Assembly (NCBI GenBank): GCA_025454835.1
Contig: JALONQ010000001.1
Coordinates: 62,001 to 126,000, forward strand
Source of the DNA: Bacteroidota bacterium
GTDB lineage: Bacteria; Bacteroidota; Ignavibacteria; UBA10030
Direction of reading: 5' to 3'
Length of the DNA stretch: 64,000 bases
The notes beneath the pieces were generated by a model. The model was not told the DNA's origin, did no database searches, and saw nothing but the letters and a program-made list of their open reading frames with translations. The translations under genes and the position numbers were made by a program. This document shows positions 55,753-64,000 of this stretch, one piece after another. Every line of letters begins with the position of its first letter. Position 1 is the first letter of the stretch.

Positions 55753-56561
55753 AGATACTGTTCGAAAAGCTCCATGGCGCCGGTAATGACTTCATCGTCA
55801 TTGACAATCGGAGGCGCATAGTCCGAAATGCCTCGCGGCTGGCGAAACGCCTGTGCGACCGCCACCTGAGCATAGGAGCCGATGGATTGCTGCTGGTGGA
55901 GCACTCCGCCAGAGCCGATTACCGAATGATGTACTACAATGCGGATGGCAGCTATGGGGGGATGTGCGGAAATGGTGGCCGTTCGATCGCGCTGTTTGCG
56001 TACGTGAACGGTATTGCCGATCGTGTGCATCGATTTTCAGCTCTGGGGCACATTTACCAAGTATCCGTTGGTGCCAATGGCCGTGTTAGCTTGTCGATGA
56101 AGGACCCTTTAGCTGTCAAGAGCGGCTTGAAACTTCGCGGGCCTCTGGGGAACTTCCTCGCAACCTTCGTTGACACGGGATCGCCGCACGTTGTTATCAA
56201 GGTTCAGAAGGGAACTCTGCGCGGGCTCGACCTGAAGACCTTGGGGCCATGGATCAGACACCATCGCGCTTTCTCTCCCCATGGCGCAAATGTGAACTTC
56301 ATGGAAGTATTGGGGCCTAAGTTGTTGCAAATGAGGACATATGAACGCGGGGTCGAAGCTGAAACTTTAGCCTGTGGAACTGGCTCCGTTGCATGTTCGA
56401 TCATTGCCTCGCAATTGTTCGGAGTGCGTTCGCCTGTCACGATCGTTGCGTCATCGGGAGACCGGCTCAGGGTCTCATTCCGCGAATCGCCGGAAGGTTA
56501 TCGTGAGGTCATCCTTGATGGCCCCGCCCGCAGAGCATTCAAGGGGACCATTGATGTTTAG
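55749..56561 (+). CDS. dapF: Diaminopimelate epimerase
   Basis: 'FEKLHGAGNDFIVIDN', 'MYYNADGSYGGMCGNGGRSIALFA', 'VEAETLACGTGSVACSIIA'. Confidence 0.97.
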   Translation: MKILFEKLHGAGNDFIVIDNRRRIVRNASRLAKRLCDRHLSIGADGLLLVEHSARADYRMMYYNADGSYGGMCGNGGRSIALFAYVNGIADRVHRFSALGHIYQVSVGANGRVSLSMKDPLAVKSGLKLRGPLGNFLATFVDTGSPHVVIKVQKGTLRGLDLKTLGPWIRHHRAFSPHGANVNFMEVLGPKLLQMRTYERGVEAETLACGTGSVACSIIASQLFGVRSPVTIVASSGDRLRVSFRESPEGYREVILDGPARRAFKGTIDV

Positions 56562-57486
56562 GCCTCGCAGCATCGGGTTCATACTGAACCCAATGGCAGG
56601 ACGACGGCAGGTTGACCATTGGGAAATGGACATCCGACGCTCCCTCGAGTCTATCGATCAACCGCATGAGCTCGTTCGCACATCGAAGCGCGCGGAAGCC
56701 GGGGAAATCGCCGGAGATCTCGGCCAGAAGCACGACCTCGTAACGGCCGTTGGCGGTGACGGAACGGTCCACGAGGTAGCCCAAGGCATCGCCGGCACAG
56801 CGTCGATCTTGGGGCTCGTGCCGCGTGGTTCCGGGAACGATTTCAATCGCTTCTTGGGGATGCCGAAGGATGCGCCCACCGCCGCGCGCACCCTCGCGAG
56901 ATCTTCACACGTTATTTCAGCCGACGCGGCCTATGTGACTGTGCGATCACAGGTTAGCGGAATCGAAGTTCAACGATGGATGATCAATACTCTCGGGATC
57001 GGGTATGACGCGGCCGTCGCCTTCAGGAGAGAACGGGTCCCTGTTTTGAAGGGTTTGCCGCTGTATCTGACAAGTGCCCTTTGGACGCTGGTCCACGCAA
57101 GGCCCCAGTTGTTCAAAGTCTCGCTGGACGACGCACCGCAGCGGGACCTGGACGGATTCATGGTGTGCCTCGGAATCGGCAAGTTCGAGGGCGGAGGGTT
57201 CAAAGTCTTGCCGAACGCACAGCAGGACGATGGCTTGCTTGACGTCTGTGAGGTCGACGGAATGGCCAAGCATCGATTATTGCCTTTGCTCATTCGGGCG
57301 ATTGGAGGAAAGCACGCGTCCAGTGTAGGTGTCAGAATGAGCTTGGCCCGCAGAGCTACGATCAGTTCCAGGATCCCATTTCCCGTGCATGCAGACGGTG
57401 AGCTCCTGTGCCCGAACGCAACCGAAGTTGAAATCGAAGTGAAGTTCGGAGCACTCCGCGTTGCTCGTCCTTCTCGTGTCGCATAA
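56554..57486 (+). CDS. Diacylglycerol/lipid kinase family protein (DAGK catalytic domain)
   Basis: 'GFILNPMAGRR', 'LVTAVGGDGTVHEVAQGIAGTASILGLVPRGSGNDFNRFLGMP'. Start at MFRPRSIG. Confidence 0.93.
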   Translation: MFRPRSIGFILNPMAGRRQVDHWEMDIRRSLESIDQPHELVRTSKRAEAGEIAGDLGQKHDLVTAVGGDGTVHEVAQGIAGTASILGLVPRGSGNDFNRFLGMPKDAPTAARTLARSSHVISADAAYVTVRSQVSGIEVQRWMINTLGIGYDAAVAFRRERVPVLKGLPLYLTSALWTLVHARPQLFKVSLDDAPQRDLDGFMVCLGIGKFEGGGFKVLPNAQQDDGLLDVCEVDGMAKHRLLPLLIRAIGGKHASSVGVRMSLARRATISSRIPFPVHADGELLCPNATEVEIEVKFGALRVARPSRVA

Positions 57487-57522
57487 TCCATATTATGTCA
57501 ACTAACGAGTAAGAAAGGCGCG

Positions 57523-59781
57523 CTACAGCTCGCCCTTCAACATCTCCGGAATCGCCTGCTCATAGATGCCCCTCGCCTCTTCGACGCGTATCCGCAGCAC
57601 GCCTCCGTTCACGCAAATCTCGCCGGTAGCATCAACAGTCCCCATCTTGGTAACTGCGGTCCCCTTCGACTTCGCCAACGCCTTGATCGCCTCGACGTGC
57701 TCTCTTGCGACTGCGATGAGAATGCGCGACTGGGCCTCCCCAAACAGCACACCGTCCATCCGCATCCCAGGGCTCAGATCCAGCGTGATGCTGATCCCAA
57801 GTCCCGGTGCGCTCAGCAGCATCTCCGTCAGGGCCACCGCGAGACCTCCATCAGCGATATCGTGCGCGGCCGCAACGAATCCCGCCCTGATCGCCTCCAG
57901 GACCGTCTGCTGAACCGTTCGTTCGATGTTGAGGTCGAGTAACGGACAATCGCCGACGGGTCTTCCAAGACGATCCGTCAAGTATTGGGAGCCTCCCAGA
58001 TCGTCACTTAGCGGACCCAAGAGGAGAACTTCGAGGCCTTCGTTTGTGATCCGACCCGATACGGCCTTCTCGACATCCTCGAGGATCCCGAGCATGCCGA
58101 TCACAGGGGTTGGATACACAGCAGATTCTGGACTCTCGTTGTAGAAACTGACGTTTCCGCCGGTCACCGGCGTCTCAAAATGTCGGCACGCCTCGCCAAT
58201 GCCGATCACCGCCTCCCTGAATTGCCAGTAAACCTCCGGGTCATACGGATTCCCGAAGTTAAGGCAATTTGTTATAGCCACGGGCGTAGCTCCAACACAG
58301 ACAACATTTCGAGCCGATTCTGCTACGGCGATCTGCGCACCTACACGAGGGTTCAAATAAACGTATCTGCCATTGCAATCCGTCTTCACTGCCAACCCCT
58401 TCCGGCTTCCCTTGATCCGGACGATCGCGGCGTCACCATCCGAGGTCACGACGCTGTTGGTCCGTACCATGCTGTCATACTGCTCGAAGACCCATCGTTT
58501 GCTTGCGATGCTCGGATGCCGCAGGAGTCTTCGCAGCTCTCCGGTCAGATCGTGCGGCATTTTCAAGCTGGCAGTGTCGAACGAACGGGTCTCCTTCAGG
58601 TATTCAGGTTCCTTCGCATCACGCCGATAGACCGGTGCACCGCCGCCCAGGACTAGGGTCTCCGCCGGTATGTTGGCCACGACTTCCCCGTCGACCTTCA
58701 CAATTAGATCTCTGCCATGCTCGACGGTCCCTATGACCTCCGCATGTAAGTCCCATTTATCAAATATCTTGTTCACATCTGATTCATGTCCCTTCTTAAC
58801 AATGAAGAGCATGCGCTCCTGTGACTCCGACAGCATGATCTCATACGCAGTCATGCCCGATTCGCGGAGAGGGACATGAGCGAGGTCAACGATCATCCCC
58901 GACTCCCCCTTAGCGCTCATCTCGGACGTGGAACAAGTAATGCCGGCGGCACCCATGTCCTGAACGCCAACAACGCACCCTGTCTTGATGGCCTCGAGAG
59001 TAGCTTCGAGAAGGAGCTTCTCCGTGAAAGGGTCCCCCACTTGTACCGCAGGCCGCTTTGCTTCCGAAGCTTCAGATATCTCCTCGGAGGCGAACGTGGC
59101 ACCGTGGATTCCATCCCGCCCCGTCGACGAACCAACGATCATGACGCTGTTCCCAGTCCCCTTCGCGAAGGCTTTCGCAACACCTGTATGTTCCACGATT
59201 CCAACCGCCATGGCGTTGACGAGAGGATTTCGGGCGTAGCACTGCTCAAAGTACACTTCACCGGCAACGGTAGGAACGCCGAAACTGTTGCCGTAATCAC
59301 CTATTCCCTTCACAACTCGCTTGAAGAGGTATCGGGTGTGCGGATCCTCAAGCGTGCCGAACCGGAGTGAATTCAGAGCGGCAATGGGACGAGCACCCAT
59401 CGAAAAGATGTCCCTCAGAATACCTCCCACCCCGGTCGCTGCACCCTGATAGGGCTCAACGGCTGATGGGTGGTTGTGGCTTTCGATCTTGAACGCCACG
59501 GCCATACCATCGCCGATGTCAACGAGGCCCGCATTCTCCTCGCCTGCCGCTACGAGCAGCCGCCCACCTTCCCTTGGCAGCGTCTTCAACATCAAGATGG
59601 AGTTCTTGTAACTACAGTGTTCGCTCCACATGACCGAGAATATCCCCAACTCCGTGTACGTCGGCATTCGACCAAGTATCTCGTGGATGCGCTCAAACTC
59701 CTCGGCCGTAAGCCCGTGTTCCTTGGCGAGCTCGGATGTCACCGGAGGATCTTGGCGTAGAATAGGCTTGAACTGATGCAT
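57523..59781 (-). CDS. purL: Phosphoribosylformylglycinamidine synthase subunit PurL
   Basis: '[15 protein letters not shown]', '[41 protein letters not shown]', '[21 protein letters not shown]', '[12 protein letters not shown]'. Confidence 0.98.
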   Translation of the reverse strand: MHQFKPILRQDPPVTSELAKEHGLTAEEFERIHEILGRMPTYTELGIFSVMWSEHCSYKNSILMLKTLPREGGRLLVAAGEENAGLVDIGDGMAVAFKIESHNHPSAVEPYQGAATGVGGILRDIFSMGARPIAALNSLRFGTLEDPHTRYLFKRVVKGIGDYGNSFGVPTVAGEVYFEQCYARNPLVNAMAVGIVEHTGVAKAFAKGTGNSVMIVGSSTGRDGIHGATFASEEISEASEAKRPAVQVGDPFTEKLLLEATLEAIKTGCVVGVQDMGAAGITCSTSEMSAKGESGMIVDLAHVPLRESGMTAYEIMLSESQERMLFIVKKGHESDVNKIFDKWDLHAEVIGTVEHGRDLIVKVDGEVVANIPAETLVLGGGAPVYRRDAKEPEYLKETRSFDTASLKMPHDLTGELRRLLRHPSIASKRWVFEQYDSMVRTNSVVTSDGDAAIVRIKGSRKGLAVKTDCNGRYVYLNPRVGAQIAVAESARNVVCVGATPVAITNCLNFGNPYDPEVYWQFREAVIGIGEACRHFETPVTGGNVSFYNESPESAVYPTPVIGMLGILEDVEKAVSGRITNEGLEVLLLGPLSDDLGGSQYLTDRLGRPVGDCPLLDLNIERTVQQTVLEAIRAGFVAAAHDIADGGLAVALTEMLLSAPGLGISITLDLSPGMRMDGVLFGEAQSRILIAVAREHVEAIKALAKSKGTAVTKMGTVDATGEICVNGGVLRIRVEEARGIYEQAIPEMLKGEL

Positions 59782-59831
59782 GATAGGTCAAATCACTGTT
59801 GAAAGATGAATTTATACAATTAAAGTAAAAT

Positions 59832-60383
59832 CTAGCCTAAGAACCTGATCCGAATCAGCGGCTGACCCATTTCTACCGCGCTACCCTCCGCAACCATGAT
59901 CGAATCGACCACTCCGGTTCGGTCGGCTTTCATCTCGTTCTCCATCTTCATGGCCTCAAGAATAAGCAGACCTTCTCCCCTGGGGACTTCCTGGCCGGGT
60001 TGCACCAAGATCTTGATCACAAGACCCGGCATTGGGGCCTTCACGGTCAACGGCGCTGTGTCGGGGCCCTGGGCGTGATCCATGCCCTGACGCAGCAGCG
60101 AGCGCTGATCGTCCAAGGTCCCCGAGGCTCTCCGACCGTTCACGAGAACCGTGCATTCTCTCCCCTTTTGGTCCACCGGGTCGAGCATAATGTGATACCT
60201 TTTTCCGTCGAGTTCCACCGAGCCGTTGCCCATCGCTGAGAGATCCAATATGGCCTGGACCTCCCGGCCGTCCACTTCGATCTTGCCGTTTGGAGGACAG
60301 TAAACCCGCACCTGGACGCCGTTCAGCGTTACCAGGTATTCGTGCGGCCTCAACGATGCGGTCACCGTCGTTGGCTGCCCCAT
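59832..60383 (-). CDS. Biotin carboxyl-carrier domain protein
   Basis: C-terminal 'VKAPMPGLVIKILVQPGQEVPRGEGLLILEAMKMENEMKADRTGVVDSI' (biotinyl Lys in EAMKMEN). Confidence 0.93.
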   Translation of the reverse strand: MGQPTTVTASLRPHEYLVTLNGVQVRVYCPPNGKIEVDGREVQAILDLSAMGNGSVELDGKRYHIMLDPVDQKGRECTVLVNGRRASGTLDDQRSLLRQGMDHAQGPDTAPLTVKAPMPGLVIKILVQPGQEVPRGEGLLILEAMKMENEMKADRTGVVDSIMVAEGSAVEMGQPLIRIRFLG

Positions 60384-61855
60384 CGTGAGCTAGATGACGT
60401 GATTTCGCGCGTCGGAAGAGGTCCGCCGCTCCCGGACCTGCGATGGAGGGCCACGGCCACTGCCGCAGCCAGCACTTCGCTCTCCTGAAGTCGATCCAGG
60501 TCCGCGGGTCGAAATCGATCAGCCACGAAGTGGGTGTCGAACTCGCCGGCGACGAACTGCTCATCTCTCAACACCGAGCGGCAGAACGGAGCCGTTGTGC
60601 GCACCCCGGCGATGACCAGTTCGCCCAACGCCCGATCCATTCGTTCGATGGCTTCGCTTCGATCTGCTCCCCAGGCAATGACCTTTGCGAGCAGCGGATC
60701 GTAGAAGACGGAGACCTCGTCCCCGGCTTGGACACCGCTGTCGACCCGAATGAACGGTCCTGAGGGCCATTCGACGATCCGGAGTCGGCCCGTCGATGGA
60801 AAGAAGTTGTTGGCCGGGTCTTCTGCGCAGATACGGCATTCGATCGCATGTCCCCGCCGGACCACCTGATCCTGCCCGAAGGAAAGCGGACGGCCTTCCG
60901 CCACCCGGATCTGCTCGCGGACGAGGTCGAGCCCCGTCACCATCTCAGTCACGGGATGCTCCACCTGCAGCCGCGTGTTCATTTCCAGGAAGTAGAACCG
61001 ACGGTCGGCGTCGACGATGAACTCGATCGTCCCAGCGTTCACGTAGCCCGCCGACTTCACGAGAGCTACGGCCGCCTCACCCATGGCTGCGCGCATGTCT
61101 GCCGTTACGATGGGCGATGGCGTCTCTTCCATCACCTTCTGGTGACGGCGTTGGATCGAGCACTCGCGTTCACCCAGAAACACCACATTCCCGTGCCCAT
61201 CGGAGATGATCTGCATCTCAATATGTCGGGGACGCTGGACGTACTTCTCCACGTAGATTCGGTCATCTCCGAATGCCGACTTCGCCTCGGAGCGCGCTCC
61301 GCGCAATGCCGAGGTCAACGCATCGGGACCGTTGACGATCCGCATTCCCTTTCCGCCACCTCCCGCCGCGGCCTTGAGGAGCACCGGATACCCAATGTGC
61401 TCCGCAATCGTTCTCGCCTCGTCGTCCGACAGAAGCGGTTCGATCGTTCCCGGCACCGTGGGGACGCCTGCCGCTTGTGCACGCTTGCGCGCAGCCGTCT
61501 TGTCTCCCATCGCGCGGATAGCTTCCGCTGAGGGGCCGATGAACGTCAGGTCTGCCTCGGTCACCGCCTGCGCAAACGACGGATTCTCCGAAAGAAAGCC
61601 GTAGCCGGGATGGATCGCATCGACGCCCGCGTGTCGCGCCGCCTCGATGATCTTCTCCTGACGAAGGTACGATTCTGCCGGCGTGGCACCACCCAGCGCG
61701 ACCACACGATCGGCCATCTGGACGTGTCGCGAAGCTCGATCGACGTCCGAACATACCGCCACGGATTCGATCCCCATGTCGCGGCAGGTGCGGATCACAC
61801 GACAAGCGATCTCGCCGCGATTGGCCACAAGGAGAGAGTGGATCGACCGTACCAT
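60362..61855 (-). CDS. Biotin carboxylase (acyl-CoA/acetyl-CoA carboxylase alpha-type)
   Basis: 'LLVANRGEIACRVIRTCRDMGIESVAV', 'AIHPGYGFLSENPSFA', 'VLLKAAAGGGGKGMRIV', 'FLEMNTRLQVEHPVTEMVTGLDLV'. Confidence 0.96.
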   Translation of the reverse strand: MVRSIHSLLVANRGEIACRVIRTCRDMGIESVAVCSDVDRASRHVQMADRVVALGGATPAESYLRQEKIIEAARHAGVDAIHPGYGFLSENPSFAQAVTEADLTFIGPSAEAIRAMGDKTAARKRAQAAGVPTVPGTIEPLLSDDEARTIAEHIGYPVLLKAAAGGGGKGMRIVNGPDALTSALRGARSEAKSAFGDDRIYVEKYVQRPRHIEMQIISDGHGNVVFLGERECSIQRRHQKVMEETPSPIVTADMRAAMGEAAVALVKSAGYVNAGTIEFIVDADRRFYFLEMNTRLQVEHPVTEMVTGLDLVREQIRVAEGRPLSFGQDQVVRRGHAIECRICAEDPANNFFPSTGRLRIVEWPSGPFIRVDSGVQAGDEVSVFYDPLLAKVIAWGADRSEAIERMDRALGELVIAGVRTTAPFCRSVLRDEQFVAGEFDTHFVADRFRPADLDRLQESEVLAAAVAVALHRRSGSGGPLPTREITSSSSRWGSQRR

Positions 61856-61857
61856 GG

Positions 61858-64000
61858 CTAGTCCAGCTCGACCACCGTCACGCCCGCGCCACCCTCGTTC
61901 CAGTCGGCAAGACGATGCGCGCGGACATGCGGTGCATTCTTGAGATACTCTGTCACTCGTTTCCGCAACGCTCCGGTCCCTTTTCCGTGAATGATGTCGA
62001 CCCGATGGAGACCCGCGACCACCGCTCGCTCGAGCGCCATCTCGACCTGTACGATGGCTTCGTCGCCCGTGAGGCCGCGCACATCGACTTCGGGCGAGGC
62101 CGTCGGTAGTTCCAAGCCGCCTGTCGATGGAGACCCGGTGGTCGCCGCTCGACTCCCCGACATCCGGACGAGATCGCGCAGTTCCATTCGGACGCGCATA
62201 GAGCCTACAACGACCGTGGCGCGTTCTCCCTCAATATCGACGATCTCTCCCTCCGTGCTTCCCGCCCGCATCCTCACGCGGTCGCCGAGTGCCAGCTCGA
62301 CGCTCTCCTCCGGCATCGGCGGAGCCACTTCCCGTTCCTGCGCCTCCAGGATCGTTTTCTGCGATTCGACCTGGCCCCGCGCCGCCTTGATCTTCGTCAG
62401 GTCACCCGAACTCTCGCGAACGTCGCGAACCGCTTGCTCGATCGTTCGGCTCGCATTCTTGACGATCTCCCGGGCCTCGCGGACCGCTCGCGCCTTTTCG
62501 GCGCGCGATTCCTCGCGCAGAGCCTTCAAGCGTTCCGCGAGATCGACCGTACTGCGGTCGACCGCTTCGGACCGCTGCCGAAGCGATTCCTGCGCTTCGA
62601 GCATCTCCTGCCTCCGACGGTCCAACTCGACCAGCAACGATTCGAGCCGGGTCTTGTCCGACCCGAGCCGTCGACGGGCCCGGTCCAGGATCTCGGACGA
62701 CAGGCCGATCCTCCCTGCTAGCTCAAGCGCGTAGCTGCTTCCCGGAATGCCAGGCCGGAATCGGAACGTTGGACGGAGGGTCTGGGGATCGAATTCCATC
62801 GAACCGTTCGCGATGCCCTCCGTGCTGTGCGCGAATGCCTTGAGCGAACCCTGGTGAGTTGTGGCCACGCACAAGGCACGTCGTATGCGAAGCTCTTCGA
62901 GCACAGCCATGGCCAACGCGCTCCCCTCTTCGGGGTCCGTCCCCGACCCGATCTCATCCACGAGAACGAGCGAGCGTTCGTCGGCGCCGTCGAGGATCGT
63001 TCGGAGAAGAACGAGATGGGAGCTGAACGTGCTCAGGTCGTGTTCGATCGACTGATCGTCGCCGATATCCACGAAGAAACGCTCGAACGGAAAGAGCGCC
63101 GTGGCCGATCCCGCCGGGACGTGCAGCCCGGAGGCTGCGCAGACGCACAGCAGGCCGATCGTTTTCAGCGCAACGGTCTTTCCGCCTGCGTTCGGGCCGG
63201 TGATAACCAATGACGTTTCCGGTCCGCCCAGGTCGACCGAAAGCGCCACCACCTCCGACCGATCATGTCGCTGGAGCAGGACCGGATGCCGGCCGTCCTC
63301 AATGCGTATGATCGGCGCATCGCTGATCTCGGGCGCCACCCCGACGATCTCGATCGAATACCGTGCGCTGGCGAACAGGGCATCGAGATCGACCAGCGTA
63401 TGGTAGGAGGCTTCAAGCGGTCCGCCAACCTCCGCCACCTGCGCCGTGAGCGCTGCCAGGATCCGAAGGATCTCCCGCTGTTCTGCAAGCTGTAACTCCC
63501 GCAAAGAGTTGTTCAACTCCAGCGTCTCGGTCGGTTCGATGAAGACCGTCGCCCCGCTGGCGGACGACGAATGCACGAAACCGGGCACTCGCCCCTTGAA
63601 TTCGGATTTGATCGGTATGACCAGGCGTCCGTCGCGCGTCGTGATGATCTCGTCCTGGGCGAACTCCTGCTCGGAAACACGCCGCAGGATCGACGCGAGA
63701 CGGCGCTGGAGTCCTTCGCGCGTCGAAGCCATGTCGTTGCGCAGCCGGCGCAACTCATGGCTGGCGGCGTCGCGGATCATCCCCTGTTCATCGATGGCCT
63801 GTGTTATGTTGTATTCGACGACCCGGTCCAAGATCAACGTGGGCACGACATGCGCAAGCGCTGGGAAGCGCTCCGTCCGGCGCTTCAGGAAGAGGTGCAT
63901 CTCACGCGACGTGCGCAGAACGAGCGCGATGTCCAGCAACTCGACGGCGGGGAGCCCCTGGTGGGCGACGGCCGCCTTTCGCAGATGCGGCCGAATGTCA
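61858..64000 (-). CDS. mutS2: Endonuclease MutS2, 5' partial (runs off the right edge)
   Basis: 'LVITGPNAGGKTVALKTIGLL', 'SLVLVDEIGSGTDPEEGSALA', 'TTHQGSLKAFAH', C-terminal Smr domain 'VDVRGLTGDEAIVQVEMAL...HRVDIIHGKGTGALRKRV'. Frame stays open upstream to base 64000 (DIRPHLRKAAVAHQGLPAVELLDIA). Confidence 0.96.
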   Translation of the reverse strand, partial: DIRPHLRKAAVAHQGLPAVELLDIALVLRTSREMHLFLKRRTERFPALAHVVPTLILDRVVEYNITQAIDEQGMIRDAASHELRRLRNDMASTREGLQRRLASILRRVSEQEFAQDEIITTRDGRLVIPIKSEFKGRVPGFVHSSSASGATVFIEPTETLELNNSLRELQLAEQREILRILAALTAQVAEVGGPLEASYHTLVDLDALFASARYSIEIVGVAPEISDAPIIRIEDGRHPVLLQRHDRSEVVALSVDLGGPETSLVITGPNAGGKTVALKTIGLLCVCAASGLHVPAGSATALFPFERFFVDIGDDQSIEHDLSTFSSHLVLLRTILDGADERSLVLVDEIGSGTDPEEGSALAMAVLEELRIRRALCVATTHQGSLKAFAHSTEGIANGSMEFDPQTLRPTFRFRPGIPGSSYALELAGRIGLSSEILDRARRRLGSDKTRLESLLVELDRRRQEMLEAQESLRQRSEAVDRSTVDLAERLKALREESRAEKARAVREAREIVKNASRTIEQAVRDVRESSGDLTKIKAARGQVESQKTILEAQEREVAPPMPEESVELALGDRVRMRAGSTEGEIVDIEGERATVVVGSMRVRMELRDLVRMSGSRAATTGSPSTGGLELPTASPEVDVRGLTGDEAIVQVEMALERAVVAGLHRVDIIHGKGTGALRKRVTEYLKNAPHVRAHRLADWNEGGAGVTVVELD

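Noticed and set aside
59782-59831. AT-rich gap upstream of purL as a TTG-N20 promoter
   Set aside because: A TATAAAT box is present, but no TTG is found at the expected 20-nt spacing.
1-64000. CRISPR arrays, cas genes, restriction-modification, toxin-antitoxin, prophage or transposase genes
   Set aside because: Looked for repeated spacers and for characteristic motifs in the ORF translations; none found. comM (37563) is a common ATPase and not a defence gene.

Overview
The window is a gene-dense, high-GC bacterial chromosome segment with about 56 credible protein genes, one pseudogene, two tRNAs (Arg-CCG, Ala-GGC) and a tmRNA. LeuS with a Bacteroidota-type insertion, PorV/PorQ-like proteins, a FlgD-like C-terminal domain on a secreted propeller protein, and TTG-N20-TAnnnT promoters suggest a Bacteroidota/Chlorobiota-lineage organism (Ignavibacteria/Kapabacteria-like). 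That placement is inference. Gene blocks: GT9 and LPS-core genes; a four-gene partner-switching module (two SpoIIE-type phosphatases, a STAS protein, an RsbW-like kinase); leuS/GT2/DUF1844/nadK; an MsbA-like ABC transporter with two GT9s and an O-antigen ligase; a minus-strand envelope operon led by an M50 protease; a minus-strand glycan cluster (PHP hydrolase, three GT2s, a flippase-like protein); udk, M16 peptidase, aminotransferase, nuoGHI; comM; a decayed isocitrate dehydrogenase; dusB/polX; nth; a glcD-rhomboid-glcF operon followed by an NDT-like protein, asparaginase, phosphoesterase, ygfZ and LOG; ssrA; phoBR-dapF-DAG kinase; purL; biotin carboxylase/BCCP; and mutS2 (cut by the right edge). 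I found no CRISPR array, transposase, prophage, rRNA or classical defence island. The most noteworthy signals are a recurrent TTG-N20-TAnnnT promoter on both strands, placed so that several mRNAs should be leaderless or nearly so; a 108-bp imperfect palindrome with CTAG-flanked inverted ends after nth; the IDH pseudogene; a rhomboid gene apparently starting at CTG overlapping the glcD stop; a nuoGHI set without the other complex I genes; and a few unplaced proteins. I did not find a clearly new multi-gene system.
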